Source: Flavobacteriia bacterium (GTDB taxonomy: Bacteria > Bacteroidota > Bacteroidia > Flavobacteriales > Flavobacteriaceae). From it: a stretch of 10,729 nucleotides of DNA. Shown here piece by piece: positions 1 through 6,618 of the stretch (the first letter of the stretch is position 1; each line of letters opens with the position of its first letter). The notes under the pieces were generated by a model. That model did no database searches, was not told where the DNA came from, and worked only from the letters and a program-made list of their open reading frames with translations. Location: assembly GCA_003973375.1 (NCBI GenBank), contig QNYL01000074.1, positions 1 to 10,729 on the forward strand. Reading direction: 5' to 3'. Both the position numbers and the translations under genes were made by a program.

Positions 1-149
1 TTTACCGAAAGGATATCACTCCGGAAGAAGCTTTTGACAATCAGGAATTTATAAAATTTGCAAAAGATTACTACCGGAAAAAAGGTATTGGCCGTCCTAC
101 AAAGAAAGACCGGAGAGATCTGGAAGATTATCTCAATAATTCCGATTAA
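1..149 (+). CDS. S4-domain RNA-binding protein (Hsp15/RqcP-like), C-terminal fragment
   Basis: The 5' part lies outside the window. An open frame beginning at base 3 encodes the last 48 residues and stops with TAA at 147-149. The tail contains RKDITPEEAF, then a basic stretch with KDYYRKKG and GRPTKKDRRDLEDY. A tail of the form Gly-x-Gly-Arg-Pro-Thr-Lys-Lys-(Asp/Glu)-Arg-Arg is typical of the short S4-domain proteins of Bacteroidota related to heat-shock protein Hsp15. By family knowledge these bind rRNA and stalled 50S-peptidyl-tRNA complexes. The S4 domain itself is not visible here, so the call rests on the C-terminal signature and on my recollection that such genes often sit near the phosphoribosyltransferase/aroK pair found downstream. 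Another RNA-binding protein with a basic tail is possible. Confidence 0.7.
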   Translation, partial: YRKDITPEEAFDNQEFIKFAKDYYRKKGIGRPTKKDRRDLEDYLNNSD

Positions 150-197
150 ACCCATTGAAAGACCATTTCTTTTCAGAATTATTTTAACTGAATTCTT

Positions 198-1319
198 ATG
201 AACATCCTTATTAAGAACGCTAAGATCATTACCCCTGAAAAGATCATAGAAGATCAGAATTTGGTCATTGAGAACCGTATCATTAAAGAGATTTCTGAAA
301 ACTTTGATAAAACCAAAAAGTACAAAATAATCGATGCTGAAGGCGATTATATCTCTCCCGGTTTTTTTGATACACATATTCACGGGGCCGGCAATGGTGT
401 TTTTGAAACTGCAGATAAAGATTTGTTTACTGAGATCAGTAATCTGATCTTAGAAAATGGAATCACTACTTTCCTGCCCACTCTTTTATGTAATGAAACT
501 CATATAAAAAATGTTGTAAAACAGATCAATGGGCATCCTGAGATAAGAGAACATATTGCCGGAATATATATTGAAGGCCCTTTTATAAATCCTGAGAAAA
601 AAGGAGGAATAAACCCCGATTATATCAGGAAGCCCGATCTGGATTACCTGAAAAAAATTATTGATATTTCCGAAGGTCATTTAAAAATGATGACCATCGC
701 CCCGGAACTGGAGGGTATCGACAAGATCATCGATCATCTTTCGCAAAATGATATCATACCGACTTTTGGCCACTCCATGACCGATTTGAACACAGCACTT
801 TCTAAAAAAGGTGTCAGAAATATTACGCATCTTTTTAATGCTATGAGCGGTATTTCTCATCGATCCCCCGGTTTGGCGGCTTTACCCTTTATCGACAAGG
901 AGATCTTTGTGGAAGTTAATGGAGACGGGGTACATATTGACAATCAGATCATTAAAATGTGCTTTGAGCATCTTAATCCGGAAAGGATTATTTCCATTAC
1001 AGATGCTGTGATCTCTGCCGGCATGCCTTACGGAGATTATTTTTACGATACCGATAAAAAAGTAAGCTCCTCAGAAAGAGGGGTTCGCTATAAGAAGAAT
1101 GACGTACTGATCGGATCCAGTTATATGATTCCCGACGTATTGAGAAACCTGAAAAACAACACCAATGCAAGTATGAATGAGCTGATCAATTCGGTTACTA
1201 TAAATCCGGCTAAAATGCTTTCTGCAGATAAAGATCGCGGAAGCATTGAAACAGGAAAAAGAGCCGATCTCGTTATTTTCGATAATAATTTTAATATTAA
1301 AGAAGTGATTACCTCTTAA
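198..1319 (+). CDS. nagA: N-acetylglucosamine-6-phosphate deacetylase
   Basis: Cytoplasmic amidohydrolase that removes acetate from GlcNAc-6-phosphate to give glucosamine-6-phosphate, in amino-sugar catabolism and peptidoglycan or chitin recycling. The protein has 373 residues, close to the usual 370-390. Motifs appear in family order: DTHIHG with metal-site His60 and His62, GIYIEGPF with metal ligand Glu126, FGHSMTD with His192, THLFNAM with His211, DGVHI with substrate-contacting His247, and ITDA with catalytic Asp269. GSSYMIPDVLRN (306-317) matches the usual GS-x-x-x-M segment. The C-terminal RGSIETGKRADLVIFD closes the small beta domain, as in many amidohydrolases. The gene starts 48 bp after the S4 gene stop, so read-through from that gene is plausible. 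I see no TAnnTTTG box and no Shine-Dalgarno site in the gap. No sugar kinase, nagB or transporter is adjacent. Confidence 0.95.
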   Translation: MNILIKNAKIITPEKIIEDQNLVIENRIIKEISENFDKTKKYKIIDAEGDYISPGFFDTHIHGAGNGVFETADKDLFTEISNLILENGITTFLPTLLCNETHIKNVVKQINGHPEIREHIAGIYIEGPFINPEKKGGINPDYIRKPDLDYLKKIIDISEGHLKMMTIAPELEGIDKIIDHLSQNDIIPTFGHSMTDLNTALSKKGVRNITHLFNAMSGISHRSPGLAALPFIDKEIFVEVNGDGVHIDNQIIKMCFEHLNPERIISITDAVISAGMPYGDYFYDTDKKVSSSERGVRYKKNDVLIGSSYMIPDVLRNLKNNTNASMNELINSVTINPAKMLSADKDRGSIETGKRADLVIFDNNFNIKEVITS

Positions 1320-1381
1320 TCCTCTTTAAAAATTTTTTCAATTCGATGACTTTATGAACGGACACTATTTAATAATATTCT

Positions 1382-1389
1382 TATCTTTG
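1382..1389 (+). promoter_or_regulatory. Putative -7 box for the phosphoribosyltransferase gene
   Basis: TATCTTTG fits the Bacteroidota sigma-A -7 consensus TAnnTTTG. It lies 22 bp before the ATG at 1412, which would give a very short leader. I see no clear TTG/TTTG element at the expected distance upstream, so this rests on one box only. Confidence 0.4.
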
Positions 1390-1411
1390 ATCTCCATAAC
1401 AATACAGAAAA

Positions 1412-1909
1412 ATGTCACAATCAGTCATACTCAGTAACGAAGAAATTGTTTTTAAGATCAGGAGAATTGCCTATCAGATTTACGAAAATAATATTAATGA
1501 AAAAGATATCATTATTGCAGGTATCAGCAGTAATGGATTTTATCTGGCTACAAAGATCAAAGAAGTGCTGGATACCATCTCTGATCTGAACACGGTTTTA
1601 TGTGAGGTGTTTATCGATAAGAAACAGCCCTTAAAAGGGGTAAAAACCTCTTTAAAGCCAGAAGAATACAAAAATAAATCGCTGGTACTGGTAGATGATG
1701 TTTTAAATTCGGGCAGTACCCTGATCTATTGTGTAAAACACTTTCTGGATGTTCCTTTAAAACAGTTTAAAACTGCGGTACTGGTTAACCGGAATCATAA
1801 AAAATATCCTATCAAAGCCGATTTTAAAGGGATTTCCCTCTCAACTTCTTTACAGGAACATGTAACTTTTGAAGAAAAGAACGGTAAGGCAAAAGTATAT
1901 TTAGATTAA
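1412..1909 (+). CDS. PRPP-binding phosphoribosyltransferase (type I, PyrR-like fold)
   Basis: This 165-residue protein has the type I phosphoribosyltransferase PRPP-binding loop LVLVDDVLNSGST (91-103): two acidic residues after hydrophobic beta-strand residues, then the Ser-Gly-Ser-Thr phosphate loop. An early IIIAGISSNGFYLA segment (33-46) fits the pyrophosphate-contacting loop of the fold. Length and the 'VDDVL' form resemble PyrR and xanthine/hypoxanthine phosphoribosyltransferases. The base specificity, or whether it is mainly an RNA-binding regulator as PyrR is in Firmicutes, cannot be read from the sequence, so no symbol is given. It is separated from nagA by 92 bp holding a candidate promoter. 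Its 3' end overlaps aroK on the other strand by 9 bp, and both frames terminate within that overlap. Confidence 0.88.
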   Translation: MSQSVILSNEEIVFKIRRIAYQIYENNINEKDIIIAGISSNGFYLATKIKEVLDTISDLNTVLCEVFIDKKQPLKGVKTSLKPEEYKNKSLVLVDDVLNSGSTLIYCVKHFLDVPLKQFKTAVLVNRNHKKYPIKADFKGISLSTSLQEHVTFEEKNGKAKVYLD

Positions 1910-2419
1910 TCTGCTCAATTCTAAAACAATCTCCTGAGGTGTTTTATCATCTGTATCAACAGTAAATTCAGCCTGTTCATAATAAGGCTCACGTTCAAAA
2001 AGGTGTTTTGCAATAAATTCTTTTAGATCCTCATCCGGAATATGTGCAATCAAAGGCCTTTTATTTTTTTCTTTGATGAGCCTGTTGTATAAACTTTGTA
2101 CAGAAGATCTTAGATAAACTGAGGTTGCCAGCTTGTTGATCAGATCAATATTACCCGAATAACACGGAGTTCCTCCTCCTACCGAAAGAATCATGCTTCT
2201 ATCTGAATTCAGTAATTGTTTTAAATAAAAATACTCTTTCTTTCTGAAATAGATTTCTCCTTTGCTTTTAAAAATATCTGTTATGGTAGATGTTTCAGAT
2301 TTTTCAATAAAATCATCCAGATCGGTAAGATCAATTGACAGATCTTCTGAAAGCAGTCTTGCAACAGTAGATTTTCCACTCCCCATATAACCGAGTAAAA
2401 CGATTTTTTTTATACTCAT
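1901..2419 (-). CDS. aroK: Shikimate kinase
   Basis: Cytoplasmic kinase that phosphorylates shikimate to shikimate-3-phosphate with ATP, the fifth step of chorismate and aromatic amino acid synthesis. The protein is 172 residues from the ATG at 2419, which is a normal family length. The frame can be extended to a TTG at 2431, but that adds only four residues directly after an in-frame TAG, so the ATG giving MSIKKIVLLG is preferred. Visible motifs: Walker A GYMGSGKST (10-18), DLDDFIE with the shikimate-binding Asp at 35, FRKKE with Arg59, the SVGGGT glycine loop (79-84), the mobile-lid arginine in KNKRPLI (Arg121), and FEREPYYE with Arg143. It lies 32 bp downstream of the TlpA-like gene and is probably co-transcribed with it. 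Its 3' end overlaps the phosphoribosyltransferase on the opposite strand. Confidence 0.95.
   Translation of the reverse strand: MSIKKIVLLGYMGSGKSTVARLLSEDLSIDLTDLDDFIEKSETSTITDIFKSKGEIYFRKKEYFYLKQLLNSDRSMILSVGGGTPCYSGNIDLINKLATSVYLRSSVQSLYNRLIKEKNKRPLIAHIPDEDLKEFIAKHLFEREPYYEQAEFTVDTDDKTPQEIVLELSRLI
1903..1912. repeat. 10-bp perfect palindrome at the convergent gene ends
   Basis: AGATTAATCT is its own reverse complement. It spans most of the overlap between the phosphoribosyltransferase and aroK, so both genes end in a related Leu/Asp or Leu/Ile codon context. It is too short and AT-rich, with no loop, to act as an intrinsic terminator, and may simply reflect shared coding constraint. Confidence 0.5.
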
Positions 2420-2451
2420 AATGTTTAGCAACTACATTTATTTTATACTAT

Positions 2452-2988
2452 CTATTGCCTAAGAAGTTCTTCTATTTTTTGAATCAGTGAATTAAATTCT
2501 TCTTCCTCAAATAATCTTGTTAGAAAGACAATTTTCCCTGATTTATCGATCAACACATTTCTTGTAACCCCTGATTTTGGATGTGCATACAGGGTGTAAA
2601 TCTCATCCCGGGTATCAAGTGCCAGAGGATAAGTTATTTTCATAATTTTTGCAAACTTCTTTACTTTATCCATTGATTCTTTTCTGTCAATCCCGATCAG
2701 ATGAAAATTCTTTCCTTTAAAAGCTTTCCAGATTCTGTTTTCAAGATGAGGCATTTCCTTTCTGCACACACTACACCAACTTGCCGTGAACTGTAATAGT
2801 ACAACATCTCCTTTTAAATCGGAAAGATTCACTGAAGGGTCGCCATTGGCATATACAATTTTAAAATCCGGAGCCTGCTGTCCGATCTTTACAATAAATC
2901 CAACCTTATCTACATAAGGATATTCCTTTTGAGCATAAATACCCATCTGTAAAAATAGTAGAAAAAATAGCAGTACAATTTTATTCAT
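2452..2988 (-). CDS. Secreted TlpA/ResA-like thioredoxin-fold protein
   Basis: This 178-residue protein has a clear N-terminal signal peptide: Met-Asn-Lys, a hydrophobic run to about residue 17, and probable cleavage after IYA (19|20). It is therefore periplasmic or otherwise outside the inner membrane. The mature part is one thioredoxin fold of the AhpC-TSA/TlpA kind: GQQAPDF (36-42), NLSDLKGDVVLLQFTASWC (54-72), and the active-site CSVC with Cys72 and Cys75. The family reduces or exchanges disulfides in exported proteins, including cytochrome c maturation clients; the partner here is unknown. At the place of the usual cis-proline (G-[IV]-P-T) the sequence reads SGVTRNVLID, so Thr142 replaces proline. 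The start ATG is preceded by an A-rich AAAAAGG run directly against it. It is first of the pair with aroK. Confidence 0.88.
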   Translation of the reverse strand: MNKIVLLFFLLFLQMGIYAQKEYPYVDKVGFIVKIGQQAPDFKIVYANGDPSVNLSDLKGDVVLLQFTASWCSVCRKEMPHLENRIWKAFKGKNFHLIGIDRKESMDKVKKFAKIMKITYPLALDTRDEIYTLYAHPKSGVTRNVLIDKSGKIVFLTRLFEEEEFNSLIQKIEELLRQ

Positions 2989-3284
2989 CCTTTTTGATTT
3001 TCAGACTAACAATAAAAGGAATTATAGTCAGTCGCAAGATAAGATTTCAAGTCAAATAATAAAACTGATCGCTAAAAAATAATTTGATTTAGGCAATTTA
3101 TATACAGCATTTAACAGATATAACTATATTAAATCATCTATTTTTTAATTAATTGGCAAACCAAAAAACAGAGGATTAATTGATTCATTAATATGAAATT
3201 TATTGTTAATTAGTTTTCTAAAAAGAAAGGATAAATATCTTTAAAATATTTTTATATTTCACTTGTTTAATAAATAAATGATAG
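2989..3284. other. AT-rich intergenic spacer
   Basis: About 300 bp of very AT-rich DNA between the divergent TlpA-like gene and the tRNA genes. It holds short homopolymer runs and small AATTAATT/ATTAAT-type palindromes but no ORF of meaningful length. It must carry the minus-strand promoter for the TlpA-like gene. The nearest candidate I can find is a one-off match to TAnnTTTG on the minus strand at 3053-3061 (read as TATTATTTG), without a convincing upstream element. I see no riboswitch-like structure or RNA gene. Confidence 0.6.
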
Positions 3285-3292
3285 TATATTTG
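3263..3292 (+). promoter_or_regulatory. Sigma-A-type promoter for tRNA-Lys
   Basis: TTG at 3263-3265 is followed after exactly 19 bp by TATATTTG at 3285-3292. This matches the Bacteroidota housekeeping promoter pattern (TTG or TTTG, 17-23 bp, TAnnTTTG). Transcription would begin a few bases downstream, shortly before the tRNA 5' end at 3308. It is the best promoter match in the window. Confidence 0.7.
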
Positions 3293-3307
3293 CATCCGAA
3301 TTTGACC

Positions 3308-3380
3308 GACCTGGTAGCTCAGTTGGTAGAGCATCTCCCTTTTAAGGAGAGGGTCCTGGGTTCGAGCCCCAGCCAGGTCA
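3308..3380 (+). tRNA. tRNA-Lys (anticodon UUU)
   Basis: 73-nt cloverleaf. The acceptor stem GACCTGG (3308-3314) pairs with CCAGGTC (3373-3379), with discriminator A at 3380. D-arm stem GCTC/GAGC flanks AGTTGGTA. The anticodon stem TCTCC/GGAGA encloses CTTTTAA, placing anticodon TTT at 3341-3343. The T-arm CTGGG-TTCGAGC-CCCAG is perfect. The 3' CCA is not encoded and must be added after transcription. It reads AAA and AAG lysine codons. It is followed at once by an intrinsic terminator. Confidence 0.97.
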
Positions 3381-3396
3381 CAAAAATTTAAGTTCT

Positions 3397-3422
3397 ATCC
3401 CGCAAAAGCGGGATTTTTTTTT
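3397..3422 (+). terminator. Intrinsic terminator after tRNA-Lys
   Basis: The 7-bp hairpin ATCCCGC (3397-3403) and GCGGGAT (3408-3414) closes on an AAAA loop and runs directly into nine T residues (3414-3422). It is GC-rich against an AT-rich background and well formed. The T tract runs into a TAnnTTTG box for the next tRNA. Confidence 0.9.
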
Positions 3423-3429
3423 AGATTTG
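3422..3429 (+). promoter_or_regulatory. Putative -7 box for tRNA-Leu
   Basis: TAGATTTG matches TAnnTTTG and begins on the last T of the preceding terminator, 9 bp before the tRNA-Leu 5' end. Its upstream element would fall inside the terminator hairpin, where I see no TTG. This could therefore be a weak separate promoter or a chance match, with tRNA-Leu relying on read-through. Confidence 0.35.
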
Positions 3430-3438
3430 CAAATAAAT

Positions 3439-3524
3439 GCGCATGTGGCGGAATTGGTAGACGCGCCAGGTTGAGGGCCTGGTGTTCGATTTAGAACGTG
3501 CTGGTTCGACTCCAGTCATGCGCA
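3439..3524 (+). tRNA. tRNA-Leu (anticodon GAG)
   Basis: 86-nt class II tRNA. The acceptor stem GCGCATG (3439-3445) pairs with CATGCGC (3517-3523), with discriminator A at 3524. The anticodon stem CCAGG/CCTGG encloses TTGAGGG, giving anticodon GAG at 3473-3475, which reads CUC and CUU. The long variable arm GTTC-GATTTA-GAAC is typical of leucine and serine tRNAs. The T-arm contains the conserved GGTTCGA core. CCA is not encoded. Confidence 0.96.
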
Positions 3525-3570
3525 CAAATTTAAAAAAAGAAAACACCTAATTGATAAATTGCTGTAATAT

Positions 3571-3601
3571 AATATCTTATAAATCATAAGATATTTTTTT
3601 T
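3571..3601 (+). terminator. Intrinsic terminator after tRNA-Leu
   Basis: A perfect 10-bp stem AATATCTTAT (3571-3580) and ATAAGATATT (3586-3595) has a 5-base loop (AAATC) and runs into eight T residues (3594-3601). The stem is AT-rich, so weaker per pair than the terminator after tRNA-Lys, but its length, loop and T tract fit. It separates the tRNA genes from the next coding gene. Confidence 0.75.
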
Positions 3602-3659
3602 GAGATCGTTTTTCACATAATTTTTGCATTTTTTTATCAATTAATCATTATCATTGTGC

Positions 3660-4505
3660 ATGCAAAAACTTTTACTCTTCTTTTTATTTTTCAGTTTTGC
3701 CTATACTTCCTACGCTCAGGAAGATAAAACAAATGATAATCTGAAAGATATTGATTCGGTTTCTGAGGAGATCGTTACAAAACTTAAAGGAAGAGTTATT
3801 AGTGTTACTACTAAAAAGCCTCTGCAAAGCGCACACATTATCAACCTGAATTCTGTAAGAGGAACCATTACAAACAGCGATGGCCAGTTTGAAATTTCGG
3901 CCAGCCCGAATGACACCATCTACATCTCATATATCGGATATCAATCTATAAAATTAAAGATCACACGGGACCTTTTAAAAGGAAATGAACTTGAGATTGC
4001 CATACACGAAAAAGTTGTAAAAATTAATGAAGTAATGGTAAAATCCCACCGTCTGATCGGTGTGCTTGTTGTGGATGCCAAAAATGTTCCTCAGGATCGC
4101 TATTCAAGGATCTATATTGACGGATTACCTCAGGCTTATGAGTCAGGATCGATGAATTTTAATACTGCCCTAAGTGCTATTTTTAATCCTGTTGATTTCT
4201 GGTACAATAAACTGGGCAAAAAATCAAAGGAAATGAAACGCCTGAAAAAATTAAAAGAAGGAGATGATGTAAGATCGCTGATGGAGCAGAAATACAGTAG
4301 GGAAGTCATTCTGGATTATCTGGATATGAGCAGAAAAGAACTCAACGATCTGCTTACCGAATGCAATTACTCCCAAAGATTTATTGAAAGGGCAAGTGAC
4401 CTGCAGATCATCGAAGCCTTTTTAGAGTGTTATGAAAACCACAGAGCCATTCAGAAAGGTCATGTAAAACAAAATATCATTCACCTTCGCGACAGCTTAA
4501 AATAA
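3660..4505 (+). CDS. Secreted CarboxypepD_reg-like domain protein, C-terminal half unknown
   Basis: 281 residues from the ATG at 3660. An upstream in-frame TTG at 3654 would add only two residues and is unlikely to be used. Residues 1-19 are a signal peptide (MQKLLLF hydrophobic core, cleavage after SYA before Gln20). Residues about 42-118 form a CarboxypepD_reg-like beta-sandwich: LKGRVISVTTKKPL, GTITNSDGQFEIS, and DTIYISYIGYQS. That domain usually heads TonB-dependent receptors in Bacteroidota, but here no plug or barrel follows. A linker (NEVMVKSHRL) leads to a charged, probably helical region (about 165-281) with FNPVDFWYNKLGKKSKEM and many Lys/Glu residues. I do not recognise that part and assign no function. 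It converges with pgpH, leaving 13 bp between the stops. Confidence 0.8.
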   Translation: MQKLLLFFLFFSFAYTSYAQEDKTNDNLKDIDSVSEEIVTKLKGRVISVTTKKPLQSAHIINLNSVRGTITNSDGQFEISASPNDTIYISYIGYQSIKLKITRDLLKGNELEIAIHEKVVKINEVMVKSHRLIGVLVVDAKNVPQDRYSRIYIDGLPQAYESGSMNFNTALSAIFNPVDFWYNKLGKKSKEMKRLKKLKEGDDVRSLMEQKYSREVILDYLDMSRKELNDLLTECNYSQRFIERASDLQIIEAFLECYENHRAIQKGHVKQNIIHLRDSLK

Positions 4506-4518
4506 AGGGAGATCAAAA

Positions 4519-6576
4519 TTATTCCGGATATTCTATTCTTAAATGGAAGATGTTGTGCAACTTCTTCTTAATCACCTTCTTAATAGTTTGAATCTCTTTT
4601 AGCGTAATATCGGCATTCATAAACTGACCGGCCTGTAATTGTCCGCTAATAATTTTTTCTACCAAACTATCTATCAGTGTTGCAGTAGGTTCTTTAATAC
4701 TTTTAGAAGCAGCCTCACAGGCATCACACATCATCAGGATTGCCGTTTCTTTTGAAAATGGAATAGGACCCGGGTAAGTAAAGTTCTTTTCCTGAACATC
4801 ACCCGGAGTGATTTCCTCCTGTTTTTTGTAAAAATAATACACCATAGTTGTGCCGTGATGAGTTCTGATAAAATCGATTACCCTGTCGGGGATTCCATTC
4901 TTCTTAGCCAGTTCAATACCTTTAATCACATGATCAATAATTATTCTTGCAGAATCCTCAGGGGAAAGATCCTGATGCGGATTCACATTGGTCGTTTGAT
5001 TTTCTGTAAAGTACATCGGATTTAACATCTTACCAATATCGTGATACAAAGCGCCTGTTCTTACCAACATGGCATTGGCTCCTATTTCATTGGCTGAAGC
5101 CTCCGCCAGATTAGCTACCTGCATAGAATGCTGAAAAGTTCCCGGTGCTTTTTCATTCAATTCTCTTAATAACCTGGAATTGGTATTTGATAATTCCAAA
5201 AGAGAAACATCCGAAATGAGTCCGAAAATCTTTTCATAGATCAGGATTAGGAACAAGGAAAGGAAAGAGAAAACTCCATTCATCAGGAACAAAGCAAAAT
5301 ACTGCCCGTTCAACTCATCCGGATTACCATTCTGGATCAATGAAAATGCCACATAGGATATGGTATAAACAACAGTAATTTTTAAAATAGAAAAGAAAAG
5401 ATTTACCCTTCTAAACAGTTCAGAAACCGTTAGAACCGTAACAATACCGGCGATGATCTGTAAAAAGATAAATTCATAACTATTCGGAACGATAAAACCT
5501 AAAAGCAAAACCGTGAGTACATGAATATAAAGGCCAAGCCGGGCATCAAAAAATGCCTTTAAAATAATGGGGAGAATCACAATAGGTACCACATAAATAT
5601 AATTAATTTTATACTTATGAACTATGGTAACCAACGTTATCATAAACAACATATTGAATACAATAAAGGTAAGTTTAGTATTGTCCTCAAAAATGGCAGG
5701 TCTGTATTTTTGCAAAAAGAGAAACTGCATTAAAAGCACCATAGCAACGAGTAAAGTATAACCCAGAACAATCCAGTTGTAATTGGATTCACTCCACAGC
5801 TGAGTATCGTATTCTTTTTTAAGTGAAGTGAGAATCTGAAATTTTTCATTATCCACAAGATCTCCTTTAGAGATGATCCTTTCATTTTCAGAGATCAGGC
5901 CTTTTGTATAAGACCTGTTCTTTAACTGTTCTTCCAGTGCTTTTTGGGTAAACTCTTCATCAAAAAAGACATTTGGTTCCAGCAGGTCAAAGAATAAGCT
6001 TGTAAATCTCTCCTCCGTTTGCTTGTAACGGCTGTTCTGAAAATAATTCTGTATGGCAGGGAGTAATTTATCTGTTGTAAAAAGTTTCTCTGATAAAACA
6101 ACTTTTACCGTATTTCCTCTTCTTAAACTGATCAGTTTGTGATCTTTGATACGGTTGTTATCCAGTTTATTCAAAAATCCGGTTTTATAGACCCGGTCTA
6201 TAAATTTAAGCCCGAACTGTTTTAAAGCATTTTTATTCAGTCCGTTCGCACTTGAATCCTGAAGAACAATCTGAATTCTTTCATCATATCTTTTCTTTAC
6301 TTTCTTTACTATATCATCATCTACCACAAAGAAAAGATCCTTATTTTTCTCAAGCTCAATGGCTTCCTGTTCGAGTTCCTCATCTGATTTCTGGATAGCA
6401 AAATCGAAAGGAGCATAAAGATTTTCATATTGCCAGGGTTTCCCTTTTTGAAAATTATATTTAAACTGACCTCCCTTTGGAAACAAATATACAATGAATA
6501 TTGTTGTTATGATAAACAACAAAACCTTGTAAATAAGGGAATGATTCCGGTAAAATTTATAAAGAAAATCTTTCAT
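4519..6576 (-). CDS. pgpH: Membrane HD-domain cyclic-di-AMP phosphodiesterase
   Basis: 685 residues with the PgpH architecture: one N-terminal membrane helix (about 16-33), an extracytoplasmic 7TMR-HDED-type region (about 34-265), seven membrane helices (about 267-288, 302-319, 325-343, 347-363, 367-387, 394-414, 426-450) and a cytoplasmic HD domain (about 478-640). Metal and catalytic residues are visible: His483 in GTFQHSMQ, His512-Asp513 in YHDIGKM, His549, the His573-His574 pair in RTHHGTT, and Asp618 in CDACEAAS. Characterised PgpH enzymes hydrolyse c-di-AMP to pApA and affect osmotic balance, wall homeostasis and stress tolerance; c-di-AMP activity here is inferred from architecture. 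It lies 42 bp after the flavoprotein gene on the same strand, with a candidate promoter of its own in the gap. Stops face the CarboxypepD_reg protein gene. Confidence 0.92.
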   Translation of the reverse strand: MKDFLYKFYRNHSLIYKVLLFIITTIFIVYLFPKGGQFKYNFQKGKPWQYENLYAPFDFAIQKSDEELEQEAIELEKNKDLFFVVDDDIVKKVKKRYDERIQIVLQDSSANGLNKNALKQFGLKFIDRVYKTGFLNKLDNNRIKDHKLISLRRGNTVKVVLSEKLFTTDKLLPAIQNYFQNSRYKQTEERFTSLFFDLLEPNVFFDEEFTQKALEEQLKNRSYTKGLISENERIISKGDLVDNEKFQILTSLKKEYDTQLWSESNYNWIVLGYTLLVAMVLLMQFLFLQKYRPAIFEDNTKLTFIVFNMLFMITLVTIVHKYKINYIYVVPIVILPIILKAFFDARLGLYIHVLTVLLLGFIVPNSYEFIFLQIIAGIVTVLTVSELFRRVNLFFSILKITVVYTISYVAFSLIQNGNPDELNGQYFALFLMNGVFSFLSLFLILIYEKIFGLISDVSLLELSNTNSRLLRELNEKAPGTFQHSMQVANLAEASANEIGANAMLVRTGALYHDIGKMLNPMYFTENQTTNVNPHQDLSPEDSARIIIDHVIKGIELAKKNGIPDRVIDFIRTHHGTTMVYYFYKKQEEITPGDVQEKNFTYPGPIPFSKETAILMMCDACEAASKSIKEPTATLIDSLVEKIISGQLQAGQFMNADITLKEIQTIKKVIKKKLHNIFHLRIEYPE

Positions 6577-6593
6577 TCTGTACTTTTGAAATC

Positions 6594-6601
6594 CAAATGT
6601 A
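6594..6601 (-). promoter_or_regulatory. Putative -7 box for pgpH
   Basis: Read on the minus strand, 6601 to 6594 is TACATTTG, an exact TAnnTTTG match about 17 bp before the pgpH ATG at 6576. A TTTA (6623-6620 on the minus strand) about 19 bp upstream is a partial match to the TTTG element and overlaps the end of the flavoprotein gene. It would allow pgpH to be transcribed separately, with a very short leader. Confidence 0.45.
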
Positions 6602-6618
6602 TGAATTTATCAATTGAA

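Noticed and set aside
486..680. Minus-strand open frame of 64 codons inside nagA
   Set aside because: It is antisense to a well-supported gene, with no recognisable motif and no start signal. The same applies to antisense or shifted frames at 3716-3919, 6430-6633, 6868-7053, 8111-8311, 8242-8424, 8408-8629 and 10435-10650.
2420..2431. TTG start for aroK four codons upstream
   Set aside because: It follows directly on an in-frame TAG and adds four residues not typical of the family; the ATG at 2419 gives the standard N-terminus.
2989..3262. Possible riboswitch, small RNA or attachment site in the AT-rich spacer before the tRNAs
   Set aside because: There are only short AT palindromes and homopolymer runs, no extended stem with covariation-like pairing, no direct repeat of a tRNA 3' end, and no integrase gene nearby.
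3308..3524. tRNA genes as an integration site for a genomic island
   Set aside because: No integrase, no duplicated tRNA 3' segment and no change in base composition or codon use in flanking genes.
3654..3659. TTG start for the CarboxypepD_reg protein
   Set aside because: It adds only Met-Cys ahead of a normal signal peptide that already begins at the ATG at 3660. The Cys it would supply is at the N-terminus and not in a lipobox.
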